Below the pieces are notes generated by a model. The model was not told the DNA's origin. It did no database searches and saw only the letters and a program-made list of their open reading frames with translations. Both the position numbers and the translations under genes were made by a program. From Streptomyces hygroscopicus (GTDB lineage Bacteria > Actinomycetota > Actinomycetes > Streptomycetales > Streptomycetaceae), in NCBI RefSeq assembly GCF_026168105.1, contig NZ_LBMW01000006.1, positions 62,001 to 126,000 of the forward strand: 64,000 nt of DNA. The letters run 5' to 3'. Position 1 is the stretch's first letter, and each line of letters starts with the position of its first letter. Positions 18,541-26,821 of the stretch are shown here, in pieces.

Positions 18541-19280
18541 CTAACCGGAGGCTCGTGCCACGGTGACGATCTCGGGGCTGGCGGGGTGAGCGGACCTCGC
18601 CCCCAGTCCCCGTACTGCTCGACGGCCGCAAGCCCCGCCCCGGTCAGGAAGCGGGCCAGTGCGTCCGGCCCGAGGAACCGCAGGGTGCTGCGGCTCACCC
18701 GCGGCCGGGCCCAGCCGGTACCGTCGAAGGTCTCGGTGAACGTCACCCGGTCCCCGACCACCGGTTTCTCGGCCTCGTGCCGGACGCGTACGTACTCGCC
18801 GTTGCCGAACGGCACCTCGCGCACCCGGTCCGCGGTCCATGACTCCCAGGCGCGGGCACCCGGGTTCCGGGTGTCGAACACGAACCGTCCGCCGTCGGCG
18901 AGAGCCTCCCTCACGGCGACAAGACAGACCCTCAACTCCTCATCGGTCACCAGCACCTGAAAGGCGTGCCCGGTCATCACGACGAGGTCGAAGTCGCCCT
19001 GCCAGGACTGCGAGCGCAGATCGCCGAGCACCCACTCGACGCCGGGAGCGCGCCCGCGAGCCTGCACGAGCATCGCGGCGGCGGGGTCGAGCCCGCACAG
19101 CCGCCCGGGATGGCCCCGCTCCCGGGCCCGCGCGAGCAGGGCACCTGTTCCGCATCCGACGTCCAGCACCCGTCGCGCGGACATCACAAGTCCCAGATAG
19201 AAGTCATCACTTGGGCCCCACGGGTGGAAAGCGTCGTACAACCCGGCGAGGGTGGTATCGGAGAAGGCGCGGTCGACCAT
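18429..19280 (-). CDS. SAM-dependent methyltransferase, probably frameshifted near its 3' end
   Basis: The frame gives 283 aa from ATG 19280. Motif I VLDVGCGTGALLARA and the post-I GLDPAAAML mark a class I methyltransferase; substrate unknown. Up to YGDWGRGPLT the sequence looks normal. It then runs into a low-quality Pro/Ser-rich tail ending at 18429 inside bldKE. In the adjacent frame the expected ending SPEIVTVARASG continues and stops at 18541, neatly between the two genes. A one-base loss near the C-run at about 18583-18590 explains this, either a true mutation or a sequence error. The catalytic core is intact in either case. Confidence 0.75.
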   Translation of the reverse strand: MVDRAFSDTTLAGLYDAFHPWGPSDDFYLGLVMSARRVLDVGCGTGALLARARERGHPGRLCGLDPAAAMLVQARGRAPGVEWVLGDLRSQSWQGDFDLVVMTGHAFQVLVTDEELRVCLVAVREALADGGRFVFDTRNPGARAWESWTADRVREVPFGNGEYVRVRHEAEKPVVGDRVTFTETFDGTGWARPRVSRSTLRFLGPDALARFLTGAGLAAVEQYGDWGRGPLTPPAPRSSPWHEPPVSQSPAPPVFGCVSSRAASAGSRTMSSSRASTVGSSGK

Positions 19281-19423
19281 CGCGGCAGTCTTTCAGGTCC
19301 GGGCCGAGGCCGGGCGGACTGTATGCGACCTTTGTCGAAGGTGACCGTGACATGGCCGTGTTCGGTCCTTGTCCGGCCTTAACCGTTGGACTTCCGGCGG
19401 GCGGCCGAGGATGCTCCGATGCG
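19281..19423. promoter_or_regulatory. Divergent promoter region, methyltransferase and DinB-like gene
   Basis: 143 bp between divergent starts; both promoters must lie here. I could not identify a convincing -35/-10 pair. Confidence 0.3.
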
Positions 19424-19927
19424 ATGACACGAACCGACACGCCTCCCGCCCGGGACGAGCGCACACAGCTGACCACCTTCCTGGACTACGTACGCGCGAC
19501 CGCCCGCGCCAAGTGCGAGCAGGTCTCGCCCGAGAACGCCCGCAGGGCACCCCTGCCCGGCTCTCCGCTGATGACACTGTGCGGACTGGTCAACCACCTG
19601 CGCTGGGTCGAGTACTTCTGGTTCCAGGTGATGTTCCTCGGAGAGGAGGACGAGGGACCGTGGACGGACGAGGACCCCGATCGCGAGATGCGGATCGCGG
19701 TCGACGTCCCGCTCACCGACCTGCTCCGGGAGTACGAGGAACAGAGCGCCCGCCACCGGGGGTTGGTGGCCGAACACGACCTGGACGCCCTCGCCAGGCG
19801 CGCCAGGCGCGACGGCAGTCACCCCGACCTGCGCTGGATCCTTCTCCATCTGATCGAGGAGACGGCCCGCCACAACGGCCACCTGGACATCATGCGCGAA
19901 CTCGTCGACGGCACTACGGGAGTGTGA
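19424..19927 (+). CDS. DinB-like (DUF664) protein
   Basis: 167 aa, the usual size. The sequence MTLCGLVNHLRWVEYFWFQ supplies the first metal-ligand His, and HLIEETARHNGHLDIMREL near the C-terminus gives the helix with two more histidines typical of the DinB/YfiT four-helix fold. Members bind a divalent metal, and some act as thiol (including mycothiol) transferases. The substrate here is unknown. It stands alone, divergent from the methyltransferase, and ends in a tight hairpin. Confidence 0.8.
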   Translation: MTRTDTPPARDERTQLTTFLDYVRATARAKCEQVSPENARRAPLPGSPLMTLCGLVNHLRWVEYFWFQVMFLGEEDEGPWTDEDPDREMRIAVDVPLTDLLREYEEQSARHRGLVAEHDLDALARRARRDGSHPDLRWILLHLIEETARHNGHLDIMRELVDGTTGV

Positions 19928-19956
19928 GCGGGGCCGGTACGGAGAGACGGCCCCGC
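19928..19956 (+). terminator. Hairpin after the DinB-like gene
   Basis: Perfect 9-bp stem (gcggggccg 19928-19936, cggccccgc 19948-19956) with an 11-nt loop immediately after the stop codon. Confidence 0.65.
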
Positions 19957-20266
19957 TCCACCCGGTCATCCACCGCAGGCCGCCCCGGGACTGCGGCCGT
20001 GCGCAGGAGGTGGACAGGGCCCTGGCCCTCGGCGCGCGGCTGCTCGGGGACCCACCCGCCCGGACGGTGGCTGCAGGGTCGTCCTCGCCGACCCCGAGGG
20101 CACCGAGTGCTGTGTGGCGCGGGGGGAGTCCGGTCGCCCCGGCACAGGGAGAAGGCCCGCACCCGGAGGGCACGGGCCTTTTTCCCCGGGAACCGGACGT
20201 TCGGGCTCGGGTCAATGGGCCGGTGACAGTCCGCTCCGGCGGCTGCGGCCGACGAAAAGGGGTGTG
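19957..20266. other. Gap between convergent DinB-like gene and second peptide-transporter operon
   Basis: With the preceding hairpin this gives a gene-free stretch of 339 bp (19928-20266). Apart from the two hairpins I see no gene, repeat or obvious pseudogene. Short open frames here lack ribosome sites. Confidence 0.4.
20152..20183 (+). terminator. Rho-independent terminator with T-run
   Basis: Stem aggcccg (20153-20159) / cgggcct (20173-20179) followed by TTTTT. This classic U-tract form is uncommon in this window. It reads best on the plus strand, although no gene lies between it and the DinB-like terminator, so it may back up that terminator or end an unseen RNA. Confidence 0.6.
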
Positions 20267-21316
20267 TCAGGCCGCCGCCTCGGGGTCCTTGGCGGCGCGC
20301 GGAGCCGGAACGGTCTCCTGCGTCTCCGGGTAGTGGCACGCCGTCAGATGGCCCGGCTTGTTGCCCTCGACCTGTACGAGCGGCGGCATCTCCGTGGCGC
20401 ACTTCTCCGTCGCCTTCCAGCAGCGGGTGCGGAAGCGGCAGCCCGACGGCGGGTTCAGCGGGGAGGGCACGTCACCGGTCAGCCGGATGCGCTCGCGGGC
20501 CGGGGCATCCTCCTCCGCCGTGGCCTCGGGCACGGCGGACAGCAGTGCCCGGGTGTAGGGATGGCGGGGGTTGCCGTACAGGTCGTCGCGGTCGGCGACC
20601 TCGACGATCTTGCCGAGGTACATCACGGCGACGCGGTGCGAGAAGTGGCGTACCACGGCGAGGTCGTGGGCGATGAAGACGAACGCGATACCGAGGTCCT
20701 TCTGCACCTTCTGGAGCAGGTTGACGACCTGTGCCTGGATGGAGACGTCCAGGGCGGAGACGGGTTCGTCGGCGACGATCAGCTTGGGTTCCAGGGCCAG
20801 GGCCCGGGCGACTCCGATGCGCTGGCGCTGGCCGCCGGAGAACTCGTGCGGGAAGCGGTTGTAGTGCTCGGGGTTGAGGCCCACGATCTCCAGCAGTTCG
20901 CGGACCCGCTTCTCCCGGCCGCCGCTCGGCTGGATCCCGTTGATCTCCATGGGACCGGAGATGATCTTTCCGACCGTCTGGCGCGGGTTCAGCGACGCAT
21001 ACGGGTCCTGGAAGATCATCTGGATCTCGGAGCGGATCGGTACGAGGTCCTTGCGGCCGGCGTGGGTGATGTCCTGGCCGCGGTAGGAGATCTTGCCGCC
21101 GGTCGGCTCGAGTAGGCGGGTGATCAGCCGGCCCGTCGTCGACTTGCCGCAGCCCGACTCGCCGACCAGACCCAGGCTCTCGCCCTCGGACACCTGGAAG
21201 TCGAGTCCGTCGACCGCCTGCACGGCGCCGATCGTGCGCCGGATCGGGAAGCCGCCCTTGACCGGGAAGTGCTTGGTCAGACCGGTGACGTCCAGGAGGG
21301 GGGTGGTGTTGCTCAT
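20267..21316 (-). CDS. Oligopeptide ABC transporter ATPase (OppF family), second system
   Basis: 349 aa from ATG 21316. Walker A GESGCGKS, signature SGGQRQR, Walker [11 protein letters not shown] and switch FIAHD are complete. The C-terminal cysteine domain is [14 protein letters not shown]. Last gene of a leftward operon whose order mirrors bldKA-E. The central 570 bp are nearly identical to bldKE. The N- and C-terminal ends differ, so functional divergence would lie in those ends and in the partner subunits. Confidence 0.88.
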   Translation of the reverse strand: MSNTTPLLDVTGLTKHFPVKGGFPIRRTIGAVQAVDGLDFQVSEGESLGLVGESGCGKSTTGRLITRLLEPTGGKISYRGQDITHAGRKDLVPIRSEIQMIFQDPYASLNPRQTVGKIISGPMEINGIQPSGGREKRVRELLEIVGLNPEHYNRFPHEFSGGQRQRIGVARALALEPKLIVADEPVSALDVSIQAQVVNLLQKVQKDLGIAFVFIAHDLAVVRHFSHRVAVMYLGKIVEVADRDDLYGNPRHPYTRALLSAVPEATAEEDAPARERIRLTGDVPSPLNPPSGCRFRTRCWKATEKCATEMPPLVQVEGNKPGHLTACHYPETQETVPAPRAAKDPEAAA

Positions 21317-21342
21317 GGTGGTGAAGTCCCGTCTCTTGTACG

Positions 21343-22368
21343 TCAGTGGGTCCGGGCCGCGGTGAAGCCGTCGAAGATCTCGCGCTTCTGCTCCGGGGTC
21401 AGGTGGCACGCCGAGCCCCGTCCGTCCACGATCTCCAGTGTGGGCCGCTCGGTCGAGCAGAGCCCGCCGGCGACCTTCTCCGCGAAGGCGCACCGGGGGT
21501 GGAACCGGCAGCCGGACGGCGGGTTGAGGAGAGAGGGCGGCGAGCCGGGGATGGGGGACAGCGGCACATCGACCGGGCCGTCCAGGCTCGGCATGGAACT
21601 CAGCAGACCGAGCGTGTACGGGTGCTGCGGCGTCCGCAGCACCTCCTTCTTGGTGCCCCGCTCCACGCACCGGCCGCCGTACATCACCAGCACGTCGTCC
21701 GCGATGTCCGCGATGACGCCGAGGTCGTGCGTGATGAAGATGATCGCCGTGCCGAACTCCTGCTGGAGGTCCTTCAGCAGGTCCATGATCTGGGCCTGGA
21801 CCGTCACGTCGAGCGCGGTCGTCGGCTCGTCCGCGATCAGCAGCTCCGGGTCGCAGACCAGCGCCATCGCGATCATCGCGCGCTGGCGCATACCGCCGGA
21901 GAACTGGTGCGGGTAGTCGTCCACACGGATGTCCGGCTGCGGGATGCCGACCCGGCGCAGCATCTCGACCGCACGCTCCCGCGCCTCCTTCTTGGAGGCG
22001 CCGGTGTGCTTGCGGTACGTCTCGCCGATCTGCGCGCCGATCGTGTGGTACGGCGACAGCGACGCCAGCGCGTCCTGGAAGATCATCGACATCGTGTTGC
22101 CGCGCAGCTCTTCCAGCTCGCGCTCGGTGGCGGTGATCAGCTCCTTGCCGTCGAGCAGGATCTCGCCGTCGAGTGCGGTGTTCCTGCGGTCGTGCAGGCC
22201 CAGGATCGCCATGTTGGTGACGGACTTGCCGGAGCCGGACTCGCCCACGATGCCGAGGGTCTTGCCCTTCTCCAGGTCGAAGGAGAGCCCGTCGACGGCC
22301 TTGACGACGCCGTCCTCGGTGGAGAAGTGGACGCGCAGGTCGCGGACGGAGAGGAAGGGGGTGCTCAT
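21343..22368 (-). CDS. Oligopeptide ABC transporter ATPase (OppD family), second system
   Basis: 341 aa from ATG 22368. Walker A GESGSGKS, signature [19 protein letters not shown] and FITHD are present. The C-terminal [10 protein letters not shown] and ACHL cysteines are of the Opp/Dpp type. By eye it is roughly two-thirds identical to the bldKD product, without the near-identical DNA tracts seen in the OppF pair. Starts 11 bp after the permease stop. Confidence 0.88.
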   Translation of the reverse strand: MSTPFLSVRDLRVHFSTEDGVVKAVDGLSFDLEKGKTLGIVGESGSGKSVTNMAILGLHDRRNTALDGEILLDGKELITATERELEELRGNTMSMIFQDALASLSPYHTIGAQIGETYRKHTGASKKEARERAVEMLRRVGIPQPDIRVDDYPHQFSGGMRQRAMIAMALVCDPELLIADEPTTALDVTVQAQIMDLLKDLQQEFGTAIIFITHDLGVIADIADDVLVMYGGRCVERGTKKEVLRTPQHPYTLGLLSSMPSLDGPVDVPLSPIPGSPPSLLNPPSGCRFHPRCAFAEKVAGGLCSTERPTLEIVDGRGSACHLTPEQKREIFDGFTAARTH

Positions 22369-22379
22369 GGTCTCTCTCC

Positions 22380-23360
22380 TTACGCGAGGCGAACGCGCGG
22401 GTCGATGAGGGCGTACACGGAGTCGACGATGATGTTGAAGACGACGATCGCCGCCGCGGCCACCAGGACGACGCCGAGCAGCATCGGCAGGTCGTTGGTG
22501 CTGACCGCCTTCACGGAGAGCAGACCGAGGCCCTGCAGGCTGAAGGTCGACTCGGTGATGATGGCACCGCCGAGCAGTGTGCCGAGGTCGAGGCCGAAGA
22601 TGGTGACGATCGGGCCCATCGCGCCGCGCCAGGCGAAGCGGAAGAATACCGTCCGGCGGGAGAGGCCCTTGGCGCGGGCCGTGCGGACGTAGTCCTCGCT
22701 GAGCGTCTCGACCATCTGGGAGCGCGTCATACGGGTGTAGTTGGCGGTGAAGATCAGGGACAGCACCAGCCACGGCACCAGCAGACCCGCCGCCCACTTG
22801 GCCGGGTCCTCCGTGAACGGCGTGTAGTTCGCGCGGTCCAGCAGGTGCAACTGGTCGACCAGCAGGTAGGTGGCGAAGATGCCGACGACGTAGATCTGCA
22901 TCGAGGAGGCGATCAGCGAGGCGGAGCTCGCGACCTTGTCCAGCGTCTTGCCCTGCTTGACGGCGGCCAGCATGCCGGTGCCGATACCGAAGATCAGGAA
23001 GACCACGGAGCTGCCGATGGCAAGCGAGATCGTGGTCGGGAAGCGGTCCAGGATGGTGGACAGCACCGGCTCGCGGTTCTGGAACGAATAACCGAGGCAC
23101 GGCGCCGGGCAGTGCCCGAACGAGGTGTACTCACGCCCCACGAACAGGCCCTTGAGCCATTCCCAGTACTGCACGGGGAGCGGGTCGGCGATCCCCAGGT
23201 TCTTCCGCACCAGGGCCAGTGTCTCCGGGGTGCAGACCTTGCCGCACGCGATGCGGGCGGGGTCGCGCGGGGCGGCGTAGAACAGGACGAACACCAGGGC
23301 GCTGATGATCAGCATGATCACAGCGGCGCCGAGGGTCCGGCGGACAAGGAAGCGGAACAT
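22380..23360 (-). CDS. Oligopeptide ABC transporter permease (OppB family), second system
   Basis: 326 aa, exactly the length of the bldKC product, starting MFRFLVRRTLGAAVIMLII. Six helices are present. The first extracytoplasmic loop holds the same two cysteine pairs as BldKC (ACGKVC and HCPAPC). The EAA loop reads EDYVRTARAKGLSRRTVFFRFAWRG. It forms the channel with the OppC-type product of 25304-26332. Confidence 0.88.
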   Translation of the reverse strand: MFRFLVRRTLGAAVIMLIISALVFVLFYAAPRDPARIACGKVCTPETLALVRKNLGIADPLPVQYWEWLKGLFVGREYTSFGHCPAPCLGYSFQNREPVLSTILDRFPTTISLAIGSSVVFLIFGIGTGMLAAVKQGKTLDKVASSASLIASSMQIYVVGIFATYLLVDQLHLLDRANYTPFTEDPAKWAAGLLVPWLVLSLIFTANYTRMTRSQMVETLSEDYVRTARAKGLSRRTVFFRFAWRGAMGPIVTIFGLDLGTLLGGAIITESTFSLQGLGLLSVKAVSTNDLPMLLGVVLVAAAAIVVFNIIVDSVYALIDPRVRLA

Positions 23361-23401
23361 GGCAGTTGGGTTTTCCTGACGGATGCCGTAGGGGGTGAGA
23401 A

Positions 23402-23429
23402 GGCGGGGCGGCACCGGGGCCGCCCCGCC
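23402..23429 (-). terminator. Strong hairpin between binding-protein and permease genes, second system
   Basis: Perfect 11-bp all-G/C stem (23402-23412 with 23419-23429) and a 6-nt loop, 14 nt after the binding-protein stop. It occupies the same place as the hairpin after bldKB, so it probably limits transcription into, or protects, the downstream part of the operon message. Confidence 0.6.
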
Positions 23430-23442
23430 AGGAGGCCGTACG

Positions 23443-25227
23443 TCAGGCCTTCACGAAGGTCTTGTACAGCAGGGTCGCGGAGAAGTTCGGGTCGAACTGG
23501 GCACCGCCGACCTTCGAGCCGAACAGGTAGAAGCGGCGCTGGAAGGTCTCCGGGATGATCGGAGCCACTTCCTGCATGATCCGCTTGTCCAGGGCGGCCC
23601 AGGCCTTGCCCGCCTCCTGCTGGTCCGAGATGACGGCGTTCTTCTTGATCGCGTCGTTGATCCAGCTGATGTTGGTCTGCGAGACGTTGTTCTGGCCGTT
23701 GCCGATGGCCCCGCCGTCGAACAGCGGCTGGATCATCGTGAAGGCGGTCGGCCAGTCCGGGGACCAGCCGCCCCACATCACGTCGAAGCTGTTGTTGATC
23801 TGCTGGATCTGGTCGTAGTACGACGTCGAGTCGACCGGCTTGATGATCGGGGTGAAGCCGGCCGCCTTCAGCGCGTTCTCGATGACGACCTTGGTCTTGA
23901 GATAGGTCGGGTCCTGCGGGAAGGCATAGACGATCTTCATGCCCTCCTTGCCGGCCTCCTTCAGCAGCGCCTTGGCCTTGTCCGGGTCGCCCTGCGGCTT
24001 GGTCAGCTTGCCGTAGAGGTCGTACTTCTCGTACCCGATGATGTCGGGGCTGAGGATCGAGGTCGCGAAGTCACCGGCGGACGGACCGCCGTAGATCTGC
24101 CGGATCTGCTGCAGCGGCCAGGCGTGGATGAGCGCCTGACGGACCTTCAGGTCGGTGACGCGCTTGGTGTTGATCCAGTAGTAGTAGGAGCCGGTGAGCA
24201 GGCCGTTGAAGCTGCGCTTCTTCAGCTGCGGGTCGGTGAGCACCTTCTGGATGCGCTCGGCCGGGACGCCCTTGTAGATCGACACCGCGTACTGGTCGTT
24301 GCCCTGGTCCGCGATGAGACGGTCGGTGCCGGCCAACGTCTCGACGCCGAAGTCGAACTCGAAGCCGTCCGGGTAGGCGTTGCGGATCGAGTCGGTCGCC
24401 GGGTCCCAGTACTTGTTGCGGACCAGGACCATCGACTTGTCGGTGGTGTGGGCCTTGATCTTGTACGGACCGCAGGCCACCGGCTGCTTGTCGTACTTCT
24501 CCTTGGTGTCGAGCTTCACCGGCACGGCGGCGTAGGAGTGCATCGCCACCGTGAAGTTGAAGTCCGGCTTGGGCTCCGCCAGGTTGAAGGTGATCGTCTT
24601 CTTCGCCTTGTCGGTGACGATCGAGTCCAGGTGCTTGCCGCCGTACGGACCCGGGTAGGCGTCACGCCACTTGCCGCCCTTGCCGGTCAGCGCCGCCTGG
24701 GCGTAGGTGGCGCCCTCGGTGATGAACGGGGCCCAGGCGCGCTCGAAGCCGTGACGCACGTCGTCGACGGTCAGCTCGCTGCCGTCCTCCCACTTCAGAC
24801 CGTCCTTCAGGGTGAAGGTCCAGGTCTTGTTGCCGTTGGAGGCGGTGCCGGTGTCGGTGGCCAGGTCGCCGACGAGCTTCTGCTTGCCGGAGGAGTCGAT
24901 CTTGTAGCCGGTGAGGCTGCGGTGCAGAAGCAGCGCGACCGTCGAGTTGTACGCGAAGTAGATGCGCTGCGGGTCGAGGTGCGAGAAGTCGTCGGGCGCG
25001 ATGCCGTAGATCGTGCCGCCCTTCTTCGCGCCCGGGATCTCCGGGGCGGGGCCGGTCGAGTCGGCTTTGGAGCCGACGGTGACCTTGGCACCCGTGTACT
25101 CGGTGGCGCCCGCGTTCGGGGTGCCGTTGCCGCCGCCCGCGTTACCGCTGCTGCACGCGGAGAGCAGCGTCGAGCCTGCGGCCGCGACAGTGGTGGCGAT
25201 GACGAAGTTTCTGCGGGAAAGAGACAT
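23443..25227 (-). CDS. Oligopeptide-binding lipoprotein with Tat-type signal, second system
   Basis: 594 aa from ATG 25227. The signal begins MSLSRRNFVI, a twin-arginine motif (S-R-R-x-F-V), and ends LLSAC with the lipidated Cys at residue 25. This predicts Tat export of a lipoprotein, unlike the Sec-type signal of BldKB. After a Gly/Asn-rich linker comes an SBP_bac_5 domain (GGTIYGIAPDDFSHLDPQRIYF, LKDGLKWEDGSELTVDDVRHG, EKYDKQPVACGPYKI). Binding specificity cannot be read from the sequence. Confidence 0.88.
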   Translation of the reverse strand: MSLSRRNFVIATTVAAAGSTLLSACSSGNAGGGNGTPNAGATEYTGAKVTVGSKADSTGPAPEIPGAKKGGTIYGIAPDDFSHLDPQRIYFAYNSTVALLLHRSLTGYKIDSSGKQKLVGDLATDTGTASNGNKTWTFTLKDGLKWEDGSELTVDDVRHGFERAWAPFITEGATYAQAALTGKGGKWRDAYPGPYGGKHLDSIVTDKAKKTITFNLAEPKPDFNFTVAMHSYAAVPVKLDTKEKYDKQPVACGPYKIKAHTTDKSMVLVRNKYWDPATDSIRNAYPDGFEFDFGVETLAGTDRLIADQGNDQYAVSIYKGVPAERIQKVLTDPQLKKRSFNGLLTGSYYYWINTKRVTDLKVRQALIHAWPLQQIRQIYGGPSAGDFATSILSPDIIGYEKYDLYGKLTKPQGDPDKAKALLKEAGKEGMKIVYAFPQDPTYLKTKVVIENALKAAGFTPIIKPVDSTSYYDQIQQINNSFDVMWGGWSPDWPTAFTMIQPLFDGGAIGNGQNNVSQTNISWINDAIKKNAVISDQQEAGKAWAALDKRIMQEVAPIIPETFQRRFYLFGSKVGGAQFDPNFSATLLYKTFVKA

Positions 25228-25303
25228 GGCTGACCCGTTCGTAGTGGAGGAGGGAGGTGGCGGATCCCCGGCCGGGCCCCGTCGCCCTGGCCGGGAGGAG
25301 AAC

Positions 25304-26332
25304 TCAGCGCTTGGTCTTCGGGTCCAGTGCGTCACGGACCGAATCACCGAGGAGGTTGAAGGCCACGACGAAGATCACCATCGAGAGGCCCGGGAAGAGC
25401 ATGAAGGTGATGTCGTCCTGGTAGTACTTGGCGCCGTTCTGGATCATCACGCCCCAGTCGGGGGTGGGGTCCTGAAGGCCGACGCCGAGGAAGGCGAGTG
25501 CCGCCTCGGTCGTGACGTAGGTCGGGAGCAGGAGCGTCGCCTGGATGAGGATCGGAGTCCAGAGGTTCGGCAGCAGCTCCTTGAAGATGATGCGCGCCGG
25601 GGACGCGCCGGTCACTTTGGCCGCCTCCACGAACTCGCGCTCCCGCAGGGCGAGTACCTCGCCGCGCAGCAGACGGGCGATGGAGGCCCAGCCGAAGGCG
25701 GTCATCACGAGGATGAGGCTGGTGACAGTGAGCCAGACCGGGGTGTTCTCCTCCGGCGACACGAAGATCGCCAGTACGACCGGCCAGAAGGCGATGAAGA
25801 ACAGGGTCTGCGGGAAGGCCAGCAGGATGTCGATCACTCGCCCGACGAGGTAGTCCGTCTTGCCGCCCAGGTAGCCGGCGGTGATGCCGACCACGACGCC
25901 GAGCAGGGTCGTCAGCAGGGCGGCGGCGGCCGCGATCAGCAGCGAGTTGCGGATGCCGTAGAAGAGGAAGGTGAAGACGTCCCGCCCGAGCTGCGGTTCG
26001 ATGCCGAACCAGAAGTCGGAGCTGATGCCGCCGTTGGGCTTCACCGGGAAGTTGAACTCGTTCAGCAGGCCCGGCGTGTTCATCCCGTACGTCGTGTACG
26101 GGTCCTTGCCGTACAGCTTGGCGATCAGCGGCGCTGCGATACCGAGGACGAAGAAGAGGACCACCACGTACGCGGATATGACGCCCGTCCGGTCCCGCTT
26201 GAAACGGCTCCAGGCGAGCCGTCCCGGCGAACGGCTCTCATTGCCTTTGGGGGCCGAGGACTTCGCCGGTGTCGCGCTGTCTTCGTCGGTCACCTCGAGA
26301 GGGGCGGCCGGGGAAGGGGTTGGGGGGGTCAT
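25304..26332 (-). CDS. Oligopeptide ABC transporter permease (OppC family), second system
   Basis: 342 aa from ATG 26332, with GGAGC upstream. A Pro/Ser-rich cytoplasmic tail of about 40 residues precedes WSRFKRDRTGVISAYVVVLFFVLGIAAPLI, which is close to BldKA. The periplasmic loop and five further helices match. EAA loop: EAAKVTGASPARIIFKELLPNL. First gene of the leftward operon. Its promoter lies in the less GC-rich 489-bp region shared with the divergent third system. Confidence 0.88.
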   Translation of the reverse strand: MTPPTPSPAAPLEVTDEDSATPAKSSAPKGNESRSPGRLAWSRFKRDRTGVISAYVVVLFFVLGIAAPLIAKLYGKDPYTTYGMNTPGLLNEFNFPVKPNGGISSDFWFGIEPQLGRDVFTFLFYGIRNSLLIAAAAALLTTLLGVVVGITAGYLGGKTDYLVGRVIDILLAFPQTLFFIAFWPVVLAIFVSPEENTPVWLTVTSLILVMTAFGWASIARLLRGEVLALREREFVEAAKVTGASPARIIFKELLPNLWTPILIQATLLLPTYVTTEAALAFLGVGLQDPTPDWGVMIQNGAKYYQDDITFMLFPGLSMVIFVVAFNLLGDSVRDALDPKTKR

Positions 26333-26821
26333 GATGCTCCGGGCCTTGTGGGTCAAGGCTCCGCAGGGCGCTCCCTACGGGCTACGCCGGACTTTTTCAA
26401 CGCAATTCATTCACGGTCAATAAATTCTCGGTCTACTTGGGCTTCTCTTTGCTTTCTTTGCCCGTGCTTGATCATTCTGTAGCTACGCGGGTAGCGCGTT
26501 GTGATCGTTCCGTGTCCTTGGCTGGATCAACAGGGCAAAACTGGCAATGAGTTCGATATACGGACAGGAGTGTGTCGAAATGTGCACATCGAGGGCACTC
26601 TAGCCAACGGTTCGGCATCGATGGGCGAAGATCCGTTGCTTTGCCCGGTCAAGATCCGTTTCCGGGTCCGATGAGGCGATGCCTCCGGTTGCCTGCCATC
26701 CGAATGATGTCTTGATCAAGCGGTGGCGTGAATGAGCGGTATTTCGGCCAAACACTGATATTGACCGATAACAAATAGCGTCCCGACGCCGAGCGGACCG
26801 CGCATTCCGAGGAGGCACGCC
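26333..26821. promoter_or_regulatory. Divergent promoter region of the second and third peptide transporters
   Basis: 489 bp without a gene and much less GC-rich than the rest of the window. It contains a CTTGATCAAG palindrome (26711-26720), a 23-bp-period direct repeat AAGATCCGTT (26628-26637 and 26651-26660), and several TTGACC/TTGATC hexamers. The candidate -10 elements are not well spaced, so promoters cannot be fixed. GAGGAGG just before 26822 is the ribosome site of the third binding protein. No leader peptide like that of bldK was found here. Confidence 0.5.

Noticed and set aside
19957..20150. Pseudogene remnant between the DinB-like gene and the second transporter operon
   Set aside because: No recognisable protein similarity in any frame and no ribosome sites; it reads as ordinary spacer.
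26333..26600. Leader peptide for the second peptide-transporter operon
   Set aside because: Short frames beginning with ATG/GTG on the minus strand lack ribosome sites and do not resemble the RVHLRLVASC pattern upstream of bldKA.
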